DNA of 64,000 nucleotides. Source: Sedimentitalea arenosa (GTDB lineage: Bacteria > Pseudomonadota > Alphaproteobacteria > Rhodobacterales > Rhodobacteraceae). The notes below the pieces were generated by a model that was not told the origin of the DNA, did no database searches, and saw only the letters and a list, made by a program, of their open reading frames with translations. Location: assembly GCF_016428585.1 (NCBI RefSeq), contig NZ_JAELVR010000010.1:124001-188000 (forward strand), given 5' to 3'. The first letter of the stretch is position 1; each line of letters begins with the position of its first letter. Positions 36,540 to 45,351 of this stretch are shown one piece after another. The position numbers and the translations under genes are program-made.

Positions 36540-38978
36540 CTACATCCGCATCCGCTCGCCTGCCGGGTCATGGAACGGTTTCAGCGACGCGTCAGCCGAC
36601 ACCCGTACCCCGGCCACGTCGATCTCATAGGTCGAGGCCAGCACCTCAGCAGCACTTTCGCCCCGGCAAGGCACGTAGCCGAGTCCGATCGCCGCACCCA
36701 GATGATGACCGTAGGCACCCGAGGACAGGTGCCCGACGATCTCTCCGTCGCGCAGGATCGGTTCGTTGTGATAGAGCAGCGGTTCGGCGTCGCGCAGCTT
36801 GAACTGCAGCAATCGGGCATCCAGCCCGTTTTCCTTCTTGCGCAGGACCGCCGAGCGTCCAATGAAATCGGGCTTGTCGCGACCGACGGCAAAACCGAGC
36901 CCTGCCTCCAGAACGTGGTCCTCTGGCGTGATGTCGTGGCCAAAATGGCGAAAGCCCTTCTCGATGCGGGCGCAATCCATCATGTGCATGCCGCACAGGG
37001 TGAGGCCCAGCCCCTCGCCGGCCTCGATCAGAGTGTCGAAAGCGTGCAGCGCCATGTCCGTGCCGACATAGATCTCCCACCCCAACTCACCCACATAGGA
37101 GACCCGGTGCGCGCGGGCGAGGCCCAGGCCCAGCTCGATCTGCTGCGCGGTGCCGAATGGATTGGCGGCGTTGGAGAAATCATTCGGCGATACCGCCTGC
37201 ATCAGCTTGCGCGCATTGGGTCCCATCACCGCCAGAACGCCCTCGGCAGCGGTCACGTCGGTGATCACTACAGCCTTGTCGCCCAGATGCCGCCTGAGCC
37301 AAGTTTCGTCAGCCAGCCGGGTCGCGGCGGGGGTCACGACCAGGAACGCGGTTTCCGACAGCCGTGTCACGGTCACGTCGGCTTCGACCCCGCCGCGCGC
37401 GTTGAGGAACTGGGTATAGACGATCTTGCCGACCGGCACGGCCATGTCCGCACCACAGACATGATCCAGGAAGGCCTCCGCGTCGCCTCCCTCAACCCGC
37501 AGCTTGCCGAAGGAAGACATGTCGTAGAGCCCCACGTTCCCGCGCACAGCGGCCAACTCGCTGGCCACGTTGTCGAAGAAATTCTGCCGCGACCAGCTAT
37601 AGGCATTAGCGCGCTCCTGCCCCGGTCCAGCGAACCAGTTGGCGCGTTCCCACCCCGCCAATTCGCCGAAGACGGCGCCGCGTTCGGCCAACCGGTCGTG
37701 GAACGGCGTGCGCCGTACGCCCCGGGCGCTCGCCTTTTGGCGATAGGGAAAGTGATCGGCGTAAAGCAGGCCGAGCGATTCGGTGGCGCGGGCGCGCAGG
37801 TAGCGCGCGTTGCCTTGGAAGGGCTGCATCCGCGCGATGTCGACATCGCCGAGGTCGAAAGGCTTGGCCCCGTCCTCCATCCATTGCGCCAGCGCCATCC
37901 CGGCGCCACCGGCGGACTGGATCCCGATGGAGTTGAACCCGGCGGCAACCCAGACATTTTCCATCTCGGGTGCAAGGCCCAGGTGATAGGCATTGTCCGG
38001 CGTGAAACTTTCCGGCCCGTTGAAGAACGTGTGGATGCCGGCACGCCCCAGGATCGGCATCCGGTTCACTGCGTGTTCGAGGATGGGTTCGAAATGGTCG
38101 AAATCCTCGGGCAGTTGGTCGAATTCGAAATTCGCCGGAATCGGACCCCAGGGTTTCGACACCGGTTCGAAAGCCCCCAGCATCAGCTTGCCTGCGTCCT
38201 CCTTGTAATAGGCGCATTCATCCGGAACCCGCAGCACCGGAAGCTGTGACAGCCCCTCGATCGGCTCGGAGACGATGTAAAAATGCTCACAGGCCTGAAG
38301 CGGCACGTTGGTGTTCAGCATCCGACCGACCTGGGCGCCCCACATGCCGGCGCAATTGACGACGTGCTCGCAGGCGATCTGCACAGGACCGCCGGATGTT
38401 TCGCAAGTGACCCCCGTGACCCGCCGACCGGACCGGGTGACGCCGGTGACGGGCGTGTTCTCGACGATCACCGCGCCGCGCTGGCGGGCACCACGGGCCA
38501 GCGCGCGGGCGATGTTGCCGGGATCGCCCTGCCCATCCTTGTCGAGATAGACCCCGGCAAGCACGCCCTCCATGTTCAGATGCGGGTAGCGCATCGAGAT
38601 CTCATCGGGGCCGATCTCGTCGATATCGACACCGAAGGCGCGGGCCATGGCGGCAGAACGGAACAGCTCTTCGCGGCGATCTTCGGTCAGGGCGACGGTG
38701 ATCGACCCGACCCGTTTGAAGCCCGTGGCAACGCCGGTTTCCGCCTCGAGCCCGCCATAGAGTTCCTGGCTGTATTTTGCCAACCGGGTCATGTTGGCGG
38801 TGGCGCGCAGCTGTGCGATCAGCCCGGCGGCATGCCAGGTCGTGCCGCTGGTCAATTGCTTGCGTTCCAGCAGGACCACATCGGTCCAGCCCAGTTTCGT
38901 CAGGTGATAGGCGACGGAACAGCCGATAACGCCACCACCGATGATGACGACGCGGGCCTGGCTTGGAAGATCAGTCAT
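36540..38978 (-). CDS. FAD-dependent dimethylglycine/sarcosine dehydrogenase-like protein with GcvT domain (copy A)
   Basis: An 812-residue two-part enzyme. The N-terminal half is a DAO-type flavoprotein: dinucleotide motif VVIIGGGVIGCSVAYHL and SGTTWHAAGL, whose His carries covalent FAD in dimethylglycine dehydrogenases. The C-terminal half (about 430-800) is an aminomethyltransferase (GcvT)-like, folate-binding module (YVGELGWEIYVG, MDCARIEKGFRHFGHD). Such enzymes demethylate N-methyl amino acids and pass the one-carbon unit to tetrahydrofolate. It is the last gene of the XRE-LysE cluster, 98 bases after the homocysteine methyltransferase gene. Substrate (dimethylglycine, sarcosine or related) is inferred. 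Confidence 0.85.
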   Translation of the reverse strand: MTDLPSQARVVIIGGGVIGCSVAYHLTKLGWTDVVLLERKQLTSGTTWHAAGLIAQLRATANMTRLAKYSQELYGGLEAETGVATGFKRVGSITVALTEDRREELFRSAAMARAFGVDIDEIGPDEISMRYPHLNMEGVLAGVYLDKDGQGDPGNIARALARGARQRGAVIVENTPVTGVTRSGRRVTGVTCETSGGPVQIACEHVVNCAGMWGAQVGRMLNTNVPLQACEHFYIVSEPIEGLSQLPVLRVPDECAYYKEDAGKLMLGAFEPVSKPWGPIPANFEFDQLPEDFDHFEPILEHAVNRMPILGRAGIHTFFNGPESFTPDNAYHLGLAPEMENVWVAAGFNSIGIQSAGGAGMALAQWMEDGAKPFDLGDVDIARMQPFQGNARYLRARATESLGLLYADHFPYRQKASARGVRRTPFHDRLAERGAVFGELAGWERANWFAGPGQERANAYSWSRQNFFDNVASELAAVRGNVGLYDMSSFGKLRVEGGDAEAFLDHVCGADMAVPVGKIVYTQFLNARGGVEADVTVTRLSETAFLVVTPAATRLADETWLRRHLGDKAVVITDVTAAEGVLAVMGPNARKLMQAVSPNDFSNAANPFGTAQQIELGLGLARAHRVSYVGELGWEIYVGTDMALHAFDTLIEAGEGLGLTLCGMHMMDCARIEKGFRHFGHDITPEDHVLEAGLGFAVGRDKPDFIGRSAVLRKKENGLDARLLQFKLRDAEPLLYHNEPILRDGEIVGHLSSGAYGHHLGAAIGLGYVPCRGESAAEVLASTYEIDVAGVRVSADASLKPFHDPAGERMRM

Positions 38979-39021
38979 GAGCTAGAACCTTTGTTGTTTC
39001 GAACACTGACGCGTCCGACCG

Positions 39022-39040
39022 GCCGGGGCGTTGCCCCGGC
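39022..39040 (-). other. Hairpin between homocysteine methyltransferase and copy A dehydrogenase genes
   Basis: A perfect 8-base stem (GCCGGGGC / GCCCCGGC) with a GTT loop in the 98-base gap. No T run follows on the minus strand, so it is more likely an mRNA processing or stability element than a full terminator. Confidence 0.5.
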
Positions 39041-39076
39041 TCCCCTGGGAACATGAAACCAGAACCACGCTTCAAT

Positions 39077-39970
39077 TCACACGATCCGATGGCCTGCGGC
39101 ACGCAGGCGTCGGGCCAGTTCGGCGATGTGATCGGGACCGACCTCGCAGCAGCCGCCGACGATGGTGGCACCCAACTCGACCCACGCCATCGCGTGATCC
39201 GCGTAGGCTGACGGGCTGAGATCGACGCGCTGTTTCAGGGCATCGACCGTGGGCGAGTCCTTGAGGAATTCCTGCGAGATCCGTTCGAACCCGTTTGCGT
39301 AGCCGCCGAAGGGGCGGCCGAAACCGGGCAAGGTCGGCATGCCCTGAGTCACGGCCTCGGGCCGCGAACAATTCAGCAGAACCGCCTCGGGGGCGTAGAG
39401 CTCGAGTGTCCCGGCAAGGTCCGTCAGGGGTTCGCCGGAGCGTAACCTCGTGCCGTCGTCATCCTGCACGGTGAGGGCGATCCAGACCGGCTTGCCGCAG
39501 TCCTGCGTGGCGCGCAGAGCACCGATGGCCTCGCGTACCGAGGAGACGGATTCGATCAGGAACAGATCGACGCGCGGACACATGAGTTGCACCAACTCGC
39601 CAAATTTCAGCGCCGCCTCGTCCGGGTCGGGGTTCAGGTCGGGGCGGTAGGACGCAAGCAGCGGCCCGAGCGAGCCGGCAATGCGTCCGCCGTAGCGGCC
39701 GCGGGCCATCTCGGCCTGGGCCATGGCGGTGTCGAGAAGGGCCGGAACCTCGTCCTCCAGGCCGACGCGCACGAGGCGGCTGCGGTGCACCGCGTAGGTG
39801 TTGGTCGTGGCCACGGTGGCGCCGACTGCAAAGTAGTCGGAATGCACGGCACCGACGAGATCAGGTTGGTCGATCATTACGCGGGTCGACCAGAGCGGCG
39901 TCGCCCGGTTGCCGCTGCGTTTGACGAGTTCCTGCCCGATAGAACCGTCGAGGAGAGTGATATCTGTCAT
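39077..39970 (-). CDS. Homocysteine S-methyltransferase family protein
   Basis: A 297-residue zinc-dependent methyltransferase (Pfam S-methyl_trans type). Zinc ligands are Cys in VLLNCSRPE and the pair in VGGCCEVGP; the N-terminus LLDGSIGQEL is the usual start. It moves a methyl group from a donor such as betaine, S-methylmethionine or a sulphonium compound to homocysteine to make methionine. Lying between two dimethylglycine-dehydrogenase-like genes, betaine is the attractive donor, since its product would be dimethylglycine; this is inference. The start overlaps the preceding LysE gene by four bases. Confidence 0.87.
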   Translation of the reverse strand: MTDITLLDGSIGQELVKRSGNRATPLWSTRVMIDQPDLVGAVHSDYFAVGATVATTNTYAVHRSRLVRVGLEDEVPALLDTAMAQAEMARGRYGGRIAGSLGPLLASYRPDLNPDPDEAALKFGELVQLMCPRVDLFLIESVSSVREAIGALRATQDCGKPVWIALTVQDDDGTRLRSGEPLTDLAGTLELYAPEAVLLNCSRPEAVTQGMPTLPGFGRPFGGYANGFERISQEFLKDSPTVDALKQRVDLSPSAYADHAMAWVELGATIVGGCCEVGPDHIAELARRLRAAGHRIV

Positions 39971-40602
39971 CGTCCTGCCTCCTGCGCCAGATCGCGGCTG
40001 CCCAGCAAGGCCGCCGCAGCGATCATCAGAAGGCCGGATATCCGGTTCAGCCAAACGCCCTGTATGGCGCGCACCCGGCCCAGCGTGCGTTGGGCGGCCC
40101 ATCCCCAGAGCACGAGCGTCGCCCCGTCGACGATGAGATACGTTGCGCCCAGAAGCGCGAGTTGCGGCAGCACCGGGCTGGCCGGATCGATGAATTGCGG
40201 GAACAGCGCGCCGAAGAACACCACGGCATAGGGGTTGGCCGAGGAGGTCAGGAAGCCTTGCCGGAACAGCACCCGCAACCGTGCCTTCGGCGCCGCTCCG
40301 GTGTCGGGCGGCGCAGCCTTGGATATGAGCAGCGAGAGGCCGATCCATGCGAGATAGGCGACACCGAGCCACTTTACGATCCAGAGCGCATCCGCCGAGG
40401 TTGCGATGAGGGCCGTCAGTCCAAAGGCGGCGGCGGTCATCTGAAGACTGTTCGCAGACAGATCTCCGGCCACCGTCGCGAGGCTGCGGCGCAGACCATG
40501 ACGCATGGAGTTGGACATGATCAGCAACTGGCTGGTGTCGGGTGGTGTTGCGAAAAAGGCGACCAGTACGCCGAGATAGAGCAGATAGCTGTCCAGTGTC
40601 AT
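39967..40602 (-). CDS. LysE/RhtB family amino-acid exporter (copy 1)
   Basis: A 211-residue inner-membrane protein with six predicted segments. The LysE/RhtB signature is present in altered form: PPDTSQLLIMSNSMRHGLRR in place of the more common PGP. It is coupled by four-base overlaps with both the upstream dehydrogenase (copy B) and the downstream methyltransferase. Probably exports an amino acid or a related small molecule that builds up in the pathway. Confidence 0.86.
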   Translation of the reverse strand: MTLDSYLLYLGVLVAFFATPPDTSQLLIMSNSMRHGLRRSLATVAGDLSANSLQMTAAAFGLTALIATSADALWIVKWLGVAYLAWIGLSLLISKAAPPDTGAAPKARLRVLFRQGFLTSSANPYAVVFFGALFPQFIDPASPVLPQLALLGATYLIVDGATLVLWGWAAQRTLGRVRAIQGVWLNRISGLLMIAAAALLGSRDLAQEAGR

Positions 40603-43040
40603 GCGCGCAGTCTTTCGTTGTCCGGATCCCAGAGCGGGCGGTCGGGTTGCACGATGGCCGCGTGGCGGGTGCCATAGATCTCGACCTCAAGCTCGGTGCC
40701 GGGGGTCGCGAGATCGGCGCGTACCATACCCAAGGCGACCGAGGCATCGATGCGATAGCCCCAGGCGCCCGAGGTGGTTTCGCCCACCACCTGCCCGCCA
40801 TGCCAGAGGGTCGACATGTAAGGCGCATCCGCCGCACCGGCATCGACGATCAGGGTGACGAAGCGTTTGGCGACTCCGGTCTGACGTTCCTGCAGCAGCG
40901 CCGCCTTGCCGGGGAAGTCCTGCGGCTTGTCGAAACGGATGAACCGGTCGAGCCCGCCTTCCAGCAGCGAATAGTCGGTGGAGAGATCACCCTTCCAGGC
41001 GCGATAGCCCTTTTCGATGCGCATGGAGTTCAGCGCCCACATGCCGAAGGGTTTCGCGCCCGCCGCCAGAACGGCCTCATAGATCGCAGGCATATCGGCA
41101 TTGGCGGCGTGGATTTCCCAGCCAAGCTCGCCCGCGAAAGAGACTCGTGCGAGCGCCGCCGGTCTGCCCGCAACCGTGGCCGGTTGGTGCGAGAGCCAGG
41201 GCAGGGTCAGGTCGGCTTCGGCGATCTGCGTGAAAAGGTCGCGCGATTTCGGGCCCGTCACGATCAGGGTGGAGTACTCCGCCGTGTGATCCGTCAGGAT
41301 CAGTCCCGCCTCGCGCGCCGGGCGCAACACGTCCATGTCATGCCATTGCGCGGTCGCCGCCGTGATCAGGGTGAAGTGATCCTCGGCGTGGCGCAGCACG
41401 CTCATCTCGGTGAGGATGCGGCCGCGATTGTCGGCGAAATAGGCGAGGTTGAGGCGGCCGGGCTTGGGCAACACCCCGGCGATGCGGGCTCCGAGCCAGT
41501 CGGCCGCCCCGTCGCCGGACAGGTTGAAACGGGAAAACCCCGGCAGGTCGAGCACGCCGACCGCATCGCGCACCGCCTCGCATTCCTCGCGGATGCGCGC
41601 CTCCCACGGGCCGGTTCGGTTCCAGGTGTGGGTGGCGTCAAGGGAGGTGTCATCGCCCTCTTTCGCGAACCAGTTGGCGCGTTCCCAACCATTATAGGCC
41701 CCCATTTGCCCCCCCAGCGCCTTGACTCTGTCATGCACTGGCGAGAGCTTCTTGTCGCGCCCGGCGGGCCAGGCGTGCCAGGGAAAGTGCATGGCGTATT
41801 CGTGCCCATAGGTCTCCATCCCCTTGGCGATGCAATAGTCGGCATCGGTGTAGTCGGTGTAGCGGCGCGGATCGACGGCCCACATGTCCCATTCGGTTGC
41901 GCCTTCGGTGATCCATTCGGCAAGGACCTTGCCTGCCCCCCCCGCCTGGGCAATGCCGAAGGTGAAGACGCAGGCTTCGAACGCGTTGGGCACGCCGGGC
42001 ATGGGCCCGAGCAACGGCAACCCGTCGGGCGCATAGGGGATCGGTCCATTGATGACCTTGTTGATACCCGCACGGCCCAAGAGCGGCACCCGGGCCATGG
42101 CGTCCTCGATATACCATTCCAGCCGCTCCAGATCGTTGGGATAGAGCTGGAAGCTGAAATCCTCGGGGAAGGGATCGTCGGGCGTGATCCAGTGCGCTTT
42201 GCAGTTGCGCTCGTACGGGCCGAGGTTGAGGCCGGTCTTTTCCTGCCTGAGGTAGTAGGAGCTGTCGACATCGCGCAGCAGCGGCAGTTTGCCGTGATCC
42301 TTGGTGAAAGCCTCGATCTCGGGGATCTCGTCCGTCAGCATGTATTGATGGCTCATCACCATCATCGGCACAGTGCGCCCGCCGTGGGGTTTGAACCATT
42401 CCCCGACCTTCTGGGCATAATATCCGGCGGCGTTGACGACATATTCGCAGCGGATATCGCCCTTGTCGATGTGCACGATCCATTCGCCGTTCTCACGGCT
42501 GACGCCGGTGGCGGGGCAGAACCGTTCGATCCGCGCCCCGAGATCACGCGCACCCTTGGCCAGAGCCTGTGTCAGCTGGCTTGGGTCGATGTCGCCGTCG
42601 TTCGGATCATAGAGCGCGCCCTTGAGATCGTGCAGTTCCAGGAAAGGATAGCGCTCCTTCGCCTCTTTCGGCGACAGCATGTCGATGTCCATCCCCTGAT
42701 AGCGCCCCATGCCGCGGGCACGTTCGAATTCCTGCATCCGCTCGGTGCTGTGCGCGAGCCTGATCGAGCCGGTGACGTGATAGTTCATCGGGTAGTCGAC
42801 CGCTTCGGCAAGGCCGCGGTAGAGTTCGGTCGAATAGCGCTGCATGTTCATGATCGACCAGCTGGTCGAGAAGGTCGGCACGTTGCCCGCCGCGTGCCAG
42901 GTCGATCCGGCGGTCAGTTCGTTCTTTTCCAGCAGGACGCAATCGGTCCAGCCCGCCTTGGCAAGGTGATAGAGACCCGAGGCCCCTACCGCGCCGCCGC
43001 CGATGATGACCACGCGGGCCGTTGTCGGGAAATCAGTCAT
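40599..43040 (-). CDS. FAD-dependent dimethylglycine/sarcosine dehydrogenase-like protein with GcvT domain (copy B)
   Basis: An 813-residue relative of copy A (36540-38978) with the same order: DAO flavoprotein (VVIIGGGAVGASGLYHL, AGSTWHAAGN with the putative FAD-linked His) and a C-terminal GcvT-like module (FAGELGWEIHA, NSMRIEKGYRAWKGDLS). The two copies differ at most positions, so they are old paralogues with probably different substrates, not a recent duplication. Ten bases separate it from the upstream LysE gene and four overlap the downstream one. Predicted to oxidise an N-methyl group with electron transfer to a flavoprotein. Confidence 0.86.
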   Translation of the reverse strand: MTDFPTTARVVIIGGGAVGASGLYHLAKAGWTDCVLLEKNELTAGSTWHAAGNVPTFSTSWSIMNMQRYSTELYRGLAEAVDYPMNYHVTGSIRLAHSTERMQEFERARGMGRYQGMDIDMLSPKEAKERYPFLELHDLKGALYDPNDGDIDPSQLTQALAKGARDLGARIERFCPATGVSRENGEWIVHIDKGDIRCEYVVNAAGYYAQKVGEWFKPHGGRTVPMMVMSHQYMLTDEIPEIEAFTKDHGKLPLLRDVDSSYYLRQEKTGLNLGPYERNCKAHWITPDDPFPEDFSFQLYPNDLERLEWYIEDAMARVPLLGRAGINKVINGPIPYAPDGLPLLGPMPGVPNAFEACVFTFGIAQAGGAGKVLAEWITEGATEWDMWAVDPRRYTDYTDADYCIAKGMETYGHEYAMHFPWHAWPAGRDKKLSPVHDRVKALGGQMGAYNGWERANWFAKEGDDTSLDATHTWNRTGPWEARIREECEAVRDAVGVLDLPGFSRFNLSGDGAADWLGARIAGVLPKPGRLNLAYFADNRGRILTEMSVLRHAEDHFTLITAATAQWHDMDVLRPAREAGLILTDHTAEYSTLIVTGPKSRDLFTQIAEADLTLPWLSHQPATVAGRPAALARVSFAGELGWEIHAANADMPAIYEAVLAAGAKPFGMWALNSMRIEKGYRAWKGDLSTDYSLLEGGLDRFIRFDKPQDFPGKAALLQERQTGVAKRFVTLIVDAGAADAPYMSTLWHGGQVVGETTSGAWGYRIDASVALGMVRADLATPGTELEVEIYGTRHAAIVQPDRPLWDPDNERLRA

Positions 43041-43050
43041 GGATCACTCC

Positions 43051-43677
43051 TCAGTCCAGGATGAGCCGGGCGGCCAAGCCGCCAAACAGGATTGCGGTCA
43101 ACTTGTTGAAGGCGCGCAGATGCGCGCGCAGCGGGTCGGCCAGCGCCCCGGCCAGCGCACCCAGCGCCAGCGAGAACAGGAAGCCGTTGAGCAGGAAGAT
43201 CGTGCCCAGAATGAGGATCTGAACCCAGAACGGGCCAACCGCCGGATCGGTGAATTGCGGGATGAAAGCAAAGATGAACAGCGCCGTCTTGGGGTTGAGA
43301 ATGTTCAGCAGGGCGCCCCGCTTCAACGCGTGCCACGCGGTGGGCGCGGCGCGGCCCTTTGTCGGCAGATCGCGCGCGGTCCAGGCCGACCAGGCGAGAA
43401 ACAGCAGGTAACCCGCGCCCAGAAGCTTGATCGCCTGATAGGCTGCCGGATAGGCCAGAAGGATCGCCGAAACGCCCGCAGCGGCGGCCAGAACGTGCAC
43501 CGTGATGCCGATGTTGATCCCGACCGCCGCCGCCATTCCGATGCGCGGACCGCCGGTGATGCCGCTGGACGAGACATACAGGAAATCCGACCCCGGCGTG
43601 AGGTTCAGAAGCAGTCCTGCGCCGATGAAAGCAGCCAGCACCACCGGATCGAAAGCGAGCAACGTGTCCAGCAGCAT
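43051..43677 (-). CDS. LysE/RhtB family amino-acid exporter (copy 2)
   Basis: A 208-residue membrane protein of the LysE/RhtB family: NLTPGSDFLYVSSSGITGGP in the first loop, GAGYLLFLAWSAW and NPKTALFIFAFIPQF are family blocks. Its first base overlaps the last base of the GFA gene stop, and it is followed after 10 bases by the copy B dehydrogenase. Distinct from copies 1 and 3. Confidence 0.9.
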   Translation of the reverse strand: MLLDTLLAFDPVVLAAFIGAGLLLNLTPGSDFLYVSSSGITGGPRIGMAAAVGINIGITVHVLAAAAGVSAILLAYPAAYQAIKLLGAGYLLFLAWSAWTARDLPTKGRAAPTAWHALKRGALLNILNPKTALFIFAFIPQFTDPAVGPFWVQILILGTIFLLNGFLFSLALGALAGALADPLRAHLRAFNKLTAILFGGLAARLILD

Positions 43678-44054
43678 CAGCCCTGCTCCTTCTGCGTCAC
43701 ACCGTCGGCGATGTCGTAGTAGTCGCCCTTGTCAGCAGTGAAGATGTGCTTTTGCAGGCGCAACCCAGTTGGCCCATCTATCGCGCCGAGCGAAAACGAC
43801 ATGCCGTTTTCGTCATGCGCCTTCCAGAACAGGAAACTGCCGCAAACGGCGCAGAAGCCGCGCTTGGCGGTTGGGCTGGCGTGATACCAACGCGGGTTGC
43901 CTTCGATGTGAAAGTTGCGTTCCGGCGCATAGCCCGAGGCCCAGTGGTGACCGGACTGCTTGCGGCATTGACCGCAGTGGCAGGCCGTGACGCTGTGACC
44001 CCCGTCCTTGACCGTGAAGCGCACCGCGCCGCAATTGCAACTGCCCTTGAGCAT
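43677..44054 (-). CDS. GFA family protein (glutathione-dependent formaldehyde-activating enzyme-like)
   Basis: A 125-residue zinc protein of the GFA (CENP-V/GFA) family. The cysteine pattern CNCGAVRF, CHCGQCRKQSG and CAVCGSFLFW gives the structural and catalytic zinc ligands. The type member helps form S-hydroxymethylglutathione from formaldehyde, though many paralogues have unknown roles. In an operon of N-demethylating dehydrogenases, formaldehyde handling is a sensible guess. It overlaps both neighbouring LysE genes by one base (TGATG type junctions). Confidence 0.88.
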   Translation of the reverse strand: MLKGSCNCGAVRFTVKDGGHSVTACHCGQCRKQSGHHWASGYAPERNFHIEGNPRWYHASPTAKRGFCAVCGSFLFWKAHDENGMSFSLGAIDGPTGLRLQKHIFTADKGDYYDIADGVTQKEQG

Positions 44055-44677
44055 CAGACCCTCCCCTGGGGTGTGCTGCTGATTCCCAGCAGAATTCCGT
44101 AGACGATGAAACAGGCGGCCATCCCGCGGCGCACCCAGATGTTGAACACGGCTCCGAGCGCGGCTTTTCCGATCAGCGCGCCCAATAGGGTATAGCCGGT
44201 GTAGCTGAGCGCGGTGATTGTGAGCGCTGTGGGCAGGATCAAAGAGATCTGCGCCGAGATCGGCACGTCCGGCTGCACGAATTGCGAAAAGGCGGCAAGG
44301 TAGCCAGCGACGCTTTTCGGGTTGATCGTGGCAATGGCCAGAGCGTGCAGATAGATGTGGCGGGCCGGGCGCGCATCGACCTTGACCGGCAAGGCCGCGC
44401 GACGCCAACCCCGGATGCCGAGCCAGATCAACACCCCCGCCCCCGCAAGCTTGAGCCAGAGGAACGCCGCCGGGGAGGCCGCGATCAGCGCCGTGACCCC
44501 TGCCGCCGAAAGCAACAGGAACAGGGTTGCTTGAGTCAGGATGGCGAGGACGCCGATCATCGCGCGCGGAAACGGCAGATTCATCCCATTGCTGATACAA
44601 TTGACCGCGTTTGGGCCCGGCGTGGTTACGAACACCACCCAGAACAGCGCGAATATGGTCCAGGCCTGAAAGCTCAT
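44054..44677 (-). CDS. LysE/RhtB family amino-acid exporter (copy 3)
   Basis: A 207-residue exporter with the classical motif TTPGPNAVNCISNGM near residue 20 and INPKSVAGYLAAFSQF. It starts 4 bases after the stop of the XRE-cupin gene, so it is the first transport gene under that regulator. Six hydrophobic segments. The substrate is unknown. Confidence 0.9.
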   Translation of the reverse strand: MSFQAWTIFALFWVVFVTTPGPNAVNCISNGMNLPFPRAMIGVLAILTQATLFLLLSAAGVTALIAASPAAFLWLKLAGAGVLIWLGIRGWRRAALPVKVDARPARHIYLHALAIATINPKSVAGYLAAFSQFVQPDVPISAQISLILPTALTITALSYTGYTLLGALIGKAALGAVFNIWVRRGMAACFIVYGILLGISSTPQGRV

Positions 44678-44681
44678 CGCG

Positions 44682-45254
44682 TCAATAGACCGGGGGCGCG
44701 ATCACCCAGATCGCGAGAGCCTCGGTGTCATAGGGGTTCGACCAGCGGAACGGCTCGCCCCGGATGCGGAAACTGTCGCCCGGGTGGATGGTGAATTCGC
44801 GCGCGCCGATGGCAAGGTCGAGCGTGCCCGAGATCAGCACACCAACCTCCTGGGTCGGGCGGCTCACGGTCTCCCCGATCGCGCTGTGCGGCGCAAAGGT
44901 CGAATGCACCATCTCGAAATCGTCGGTCAGGTCCGGTGACAGCAATTCCTCGACCAGCCCGGCGGCGGTGGTTCCAATCGCGCGGCGCGCACCCCGGCGG
45001 ACGATGTACCCCGCCTCCGCCGCGGGCACGGCGTGCGAGCTGAACAACATCGATACCGGCACACCGAGAGCTGCGGCGATATGGCGAAGGTCGGTCACCG
45101 AGGGTTCGGACAGGTCACGCTCGACTTGGCTCAGCCAGCCGACCGACCGTCCCAGCGCCTCGGCAAGGCCTATCAGGGTCAGACCCCGCGCCTTGCGCAG
45201 GGCCCTGAGATCGGCCCCCAGCGAGGCGCATTGGGTCGGATCGGATTGCAACAT
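44682..45254 (-). CDS. XRE-family transcriptional regulator with C-terminal cupin domain
   Basis: A 190-residue regulator. Residues about 12-70 are a helix-turn-helix (LRALRKARGLTLIGLAEALG, VGWLSQVERDLSEPSVTDL); about 110-185 are a cupin that probably senses a small ligand (PTQEVGVLISGTLDLAIG, IHPGDSFRIRG, FRWSNPYDTEALAIWV). Proteins of this layout often control transport and breakdown of amino acids, polyamines or betaines next to which they lie. It heads the operon; two inverted repeats directly upstream (45262-45329) are likely operators for it. Repressor or activator mode is not known. Confidence 0.9.
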   Translation of the reverse strand: MLQSDPTQCASLGADLRALRKARGLTLIGLAEALGRSVGWLSQVERDLSEPSVTDLRHIAAALGVPVSMLFSSHAVPAAEAGYIVRRGARRAIGTTAAGLVEELLSPDLTDDFEMVHSTFAPHSAIGETVSRPTQEVGVLISGTLDLAIGAREFTIHPGDSFRIRGEPFRWSNPYDTEALAIWVIAPPVY

Positions 45255-45261
45255 GGCGTCC

Positions 45262-45286
45262 GTGAAATTTTTCCTGTGAATTTCAC
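45262..45286 (-). promoter_or_regulatory. Inverted repeat, probable operator proximal to the XRE-cupin gene
   Basis: Arms GTGAAATT and AATTTCAC lie 9 bases apart, ending 8 bases before the start codon at 45254. It shares the half-site GTGAAA with the second repeat at 45297-45329. Confidence 0.6.
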
Positions 45287-45296
45287 GATGGGGCGA

Positions 45297-45329
45297 GTCG
45301 GTGAAAAATCCAAGAGAAATTTCACCGAC
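45297..45329 (-). promoter_or_regulatory. Inverted repeat, probable distal operator of the XRE-cupin gene
   Basis: Perfect 10-base arms GTCGGTGAAA and TTTCACCGAC around a 13-base spacer. It lies between the thiolase stop and the XRE start. There is no T run on the minus strand, so a terminator reading is unlikely. A further AAATTTCAC half-site overlaps the right arm. Confidence 0.6.
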
Positions 45330-45351
45330 CCCTTTTGCACGCCTCGATGTG

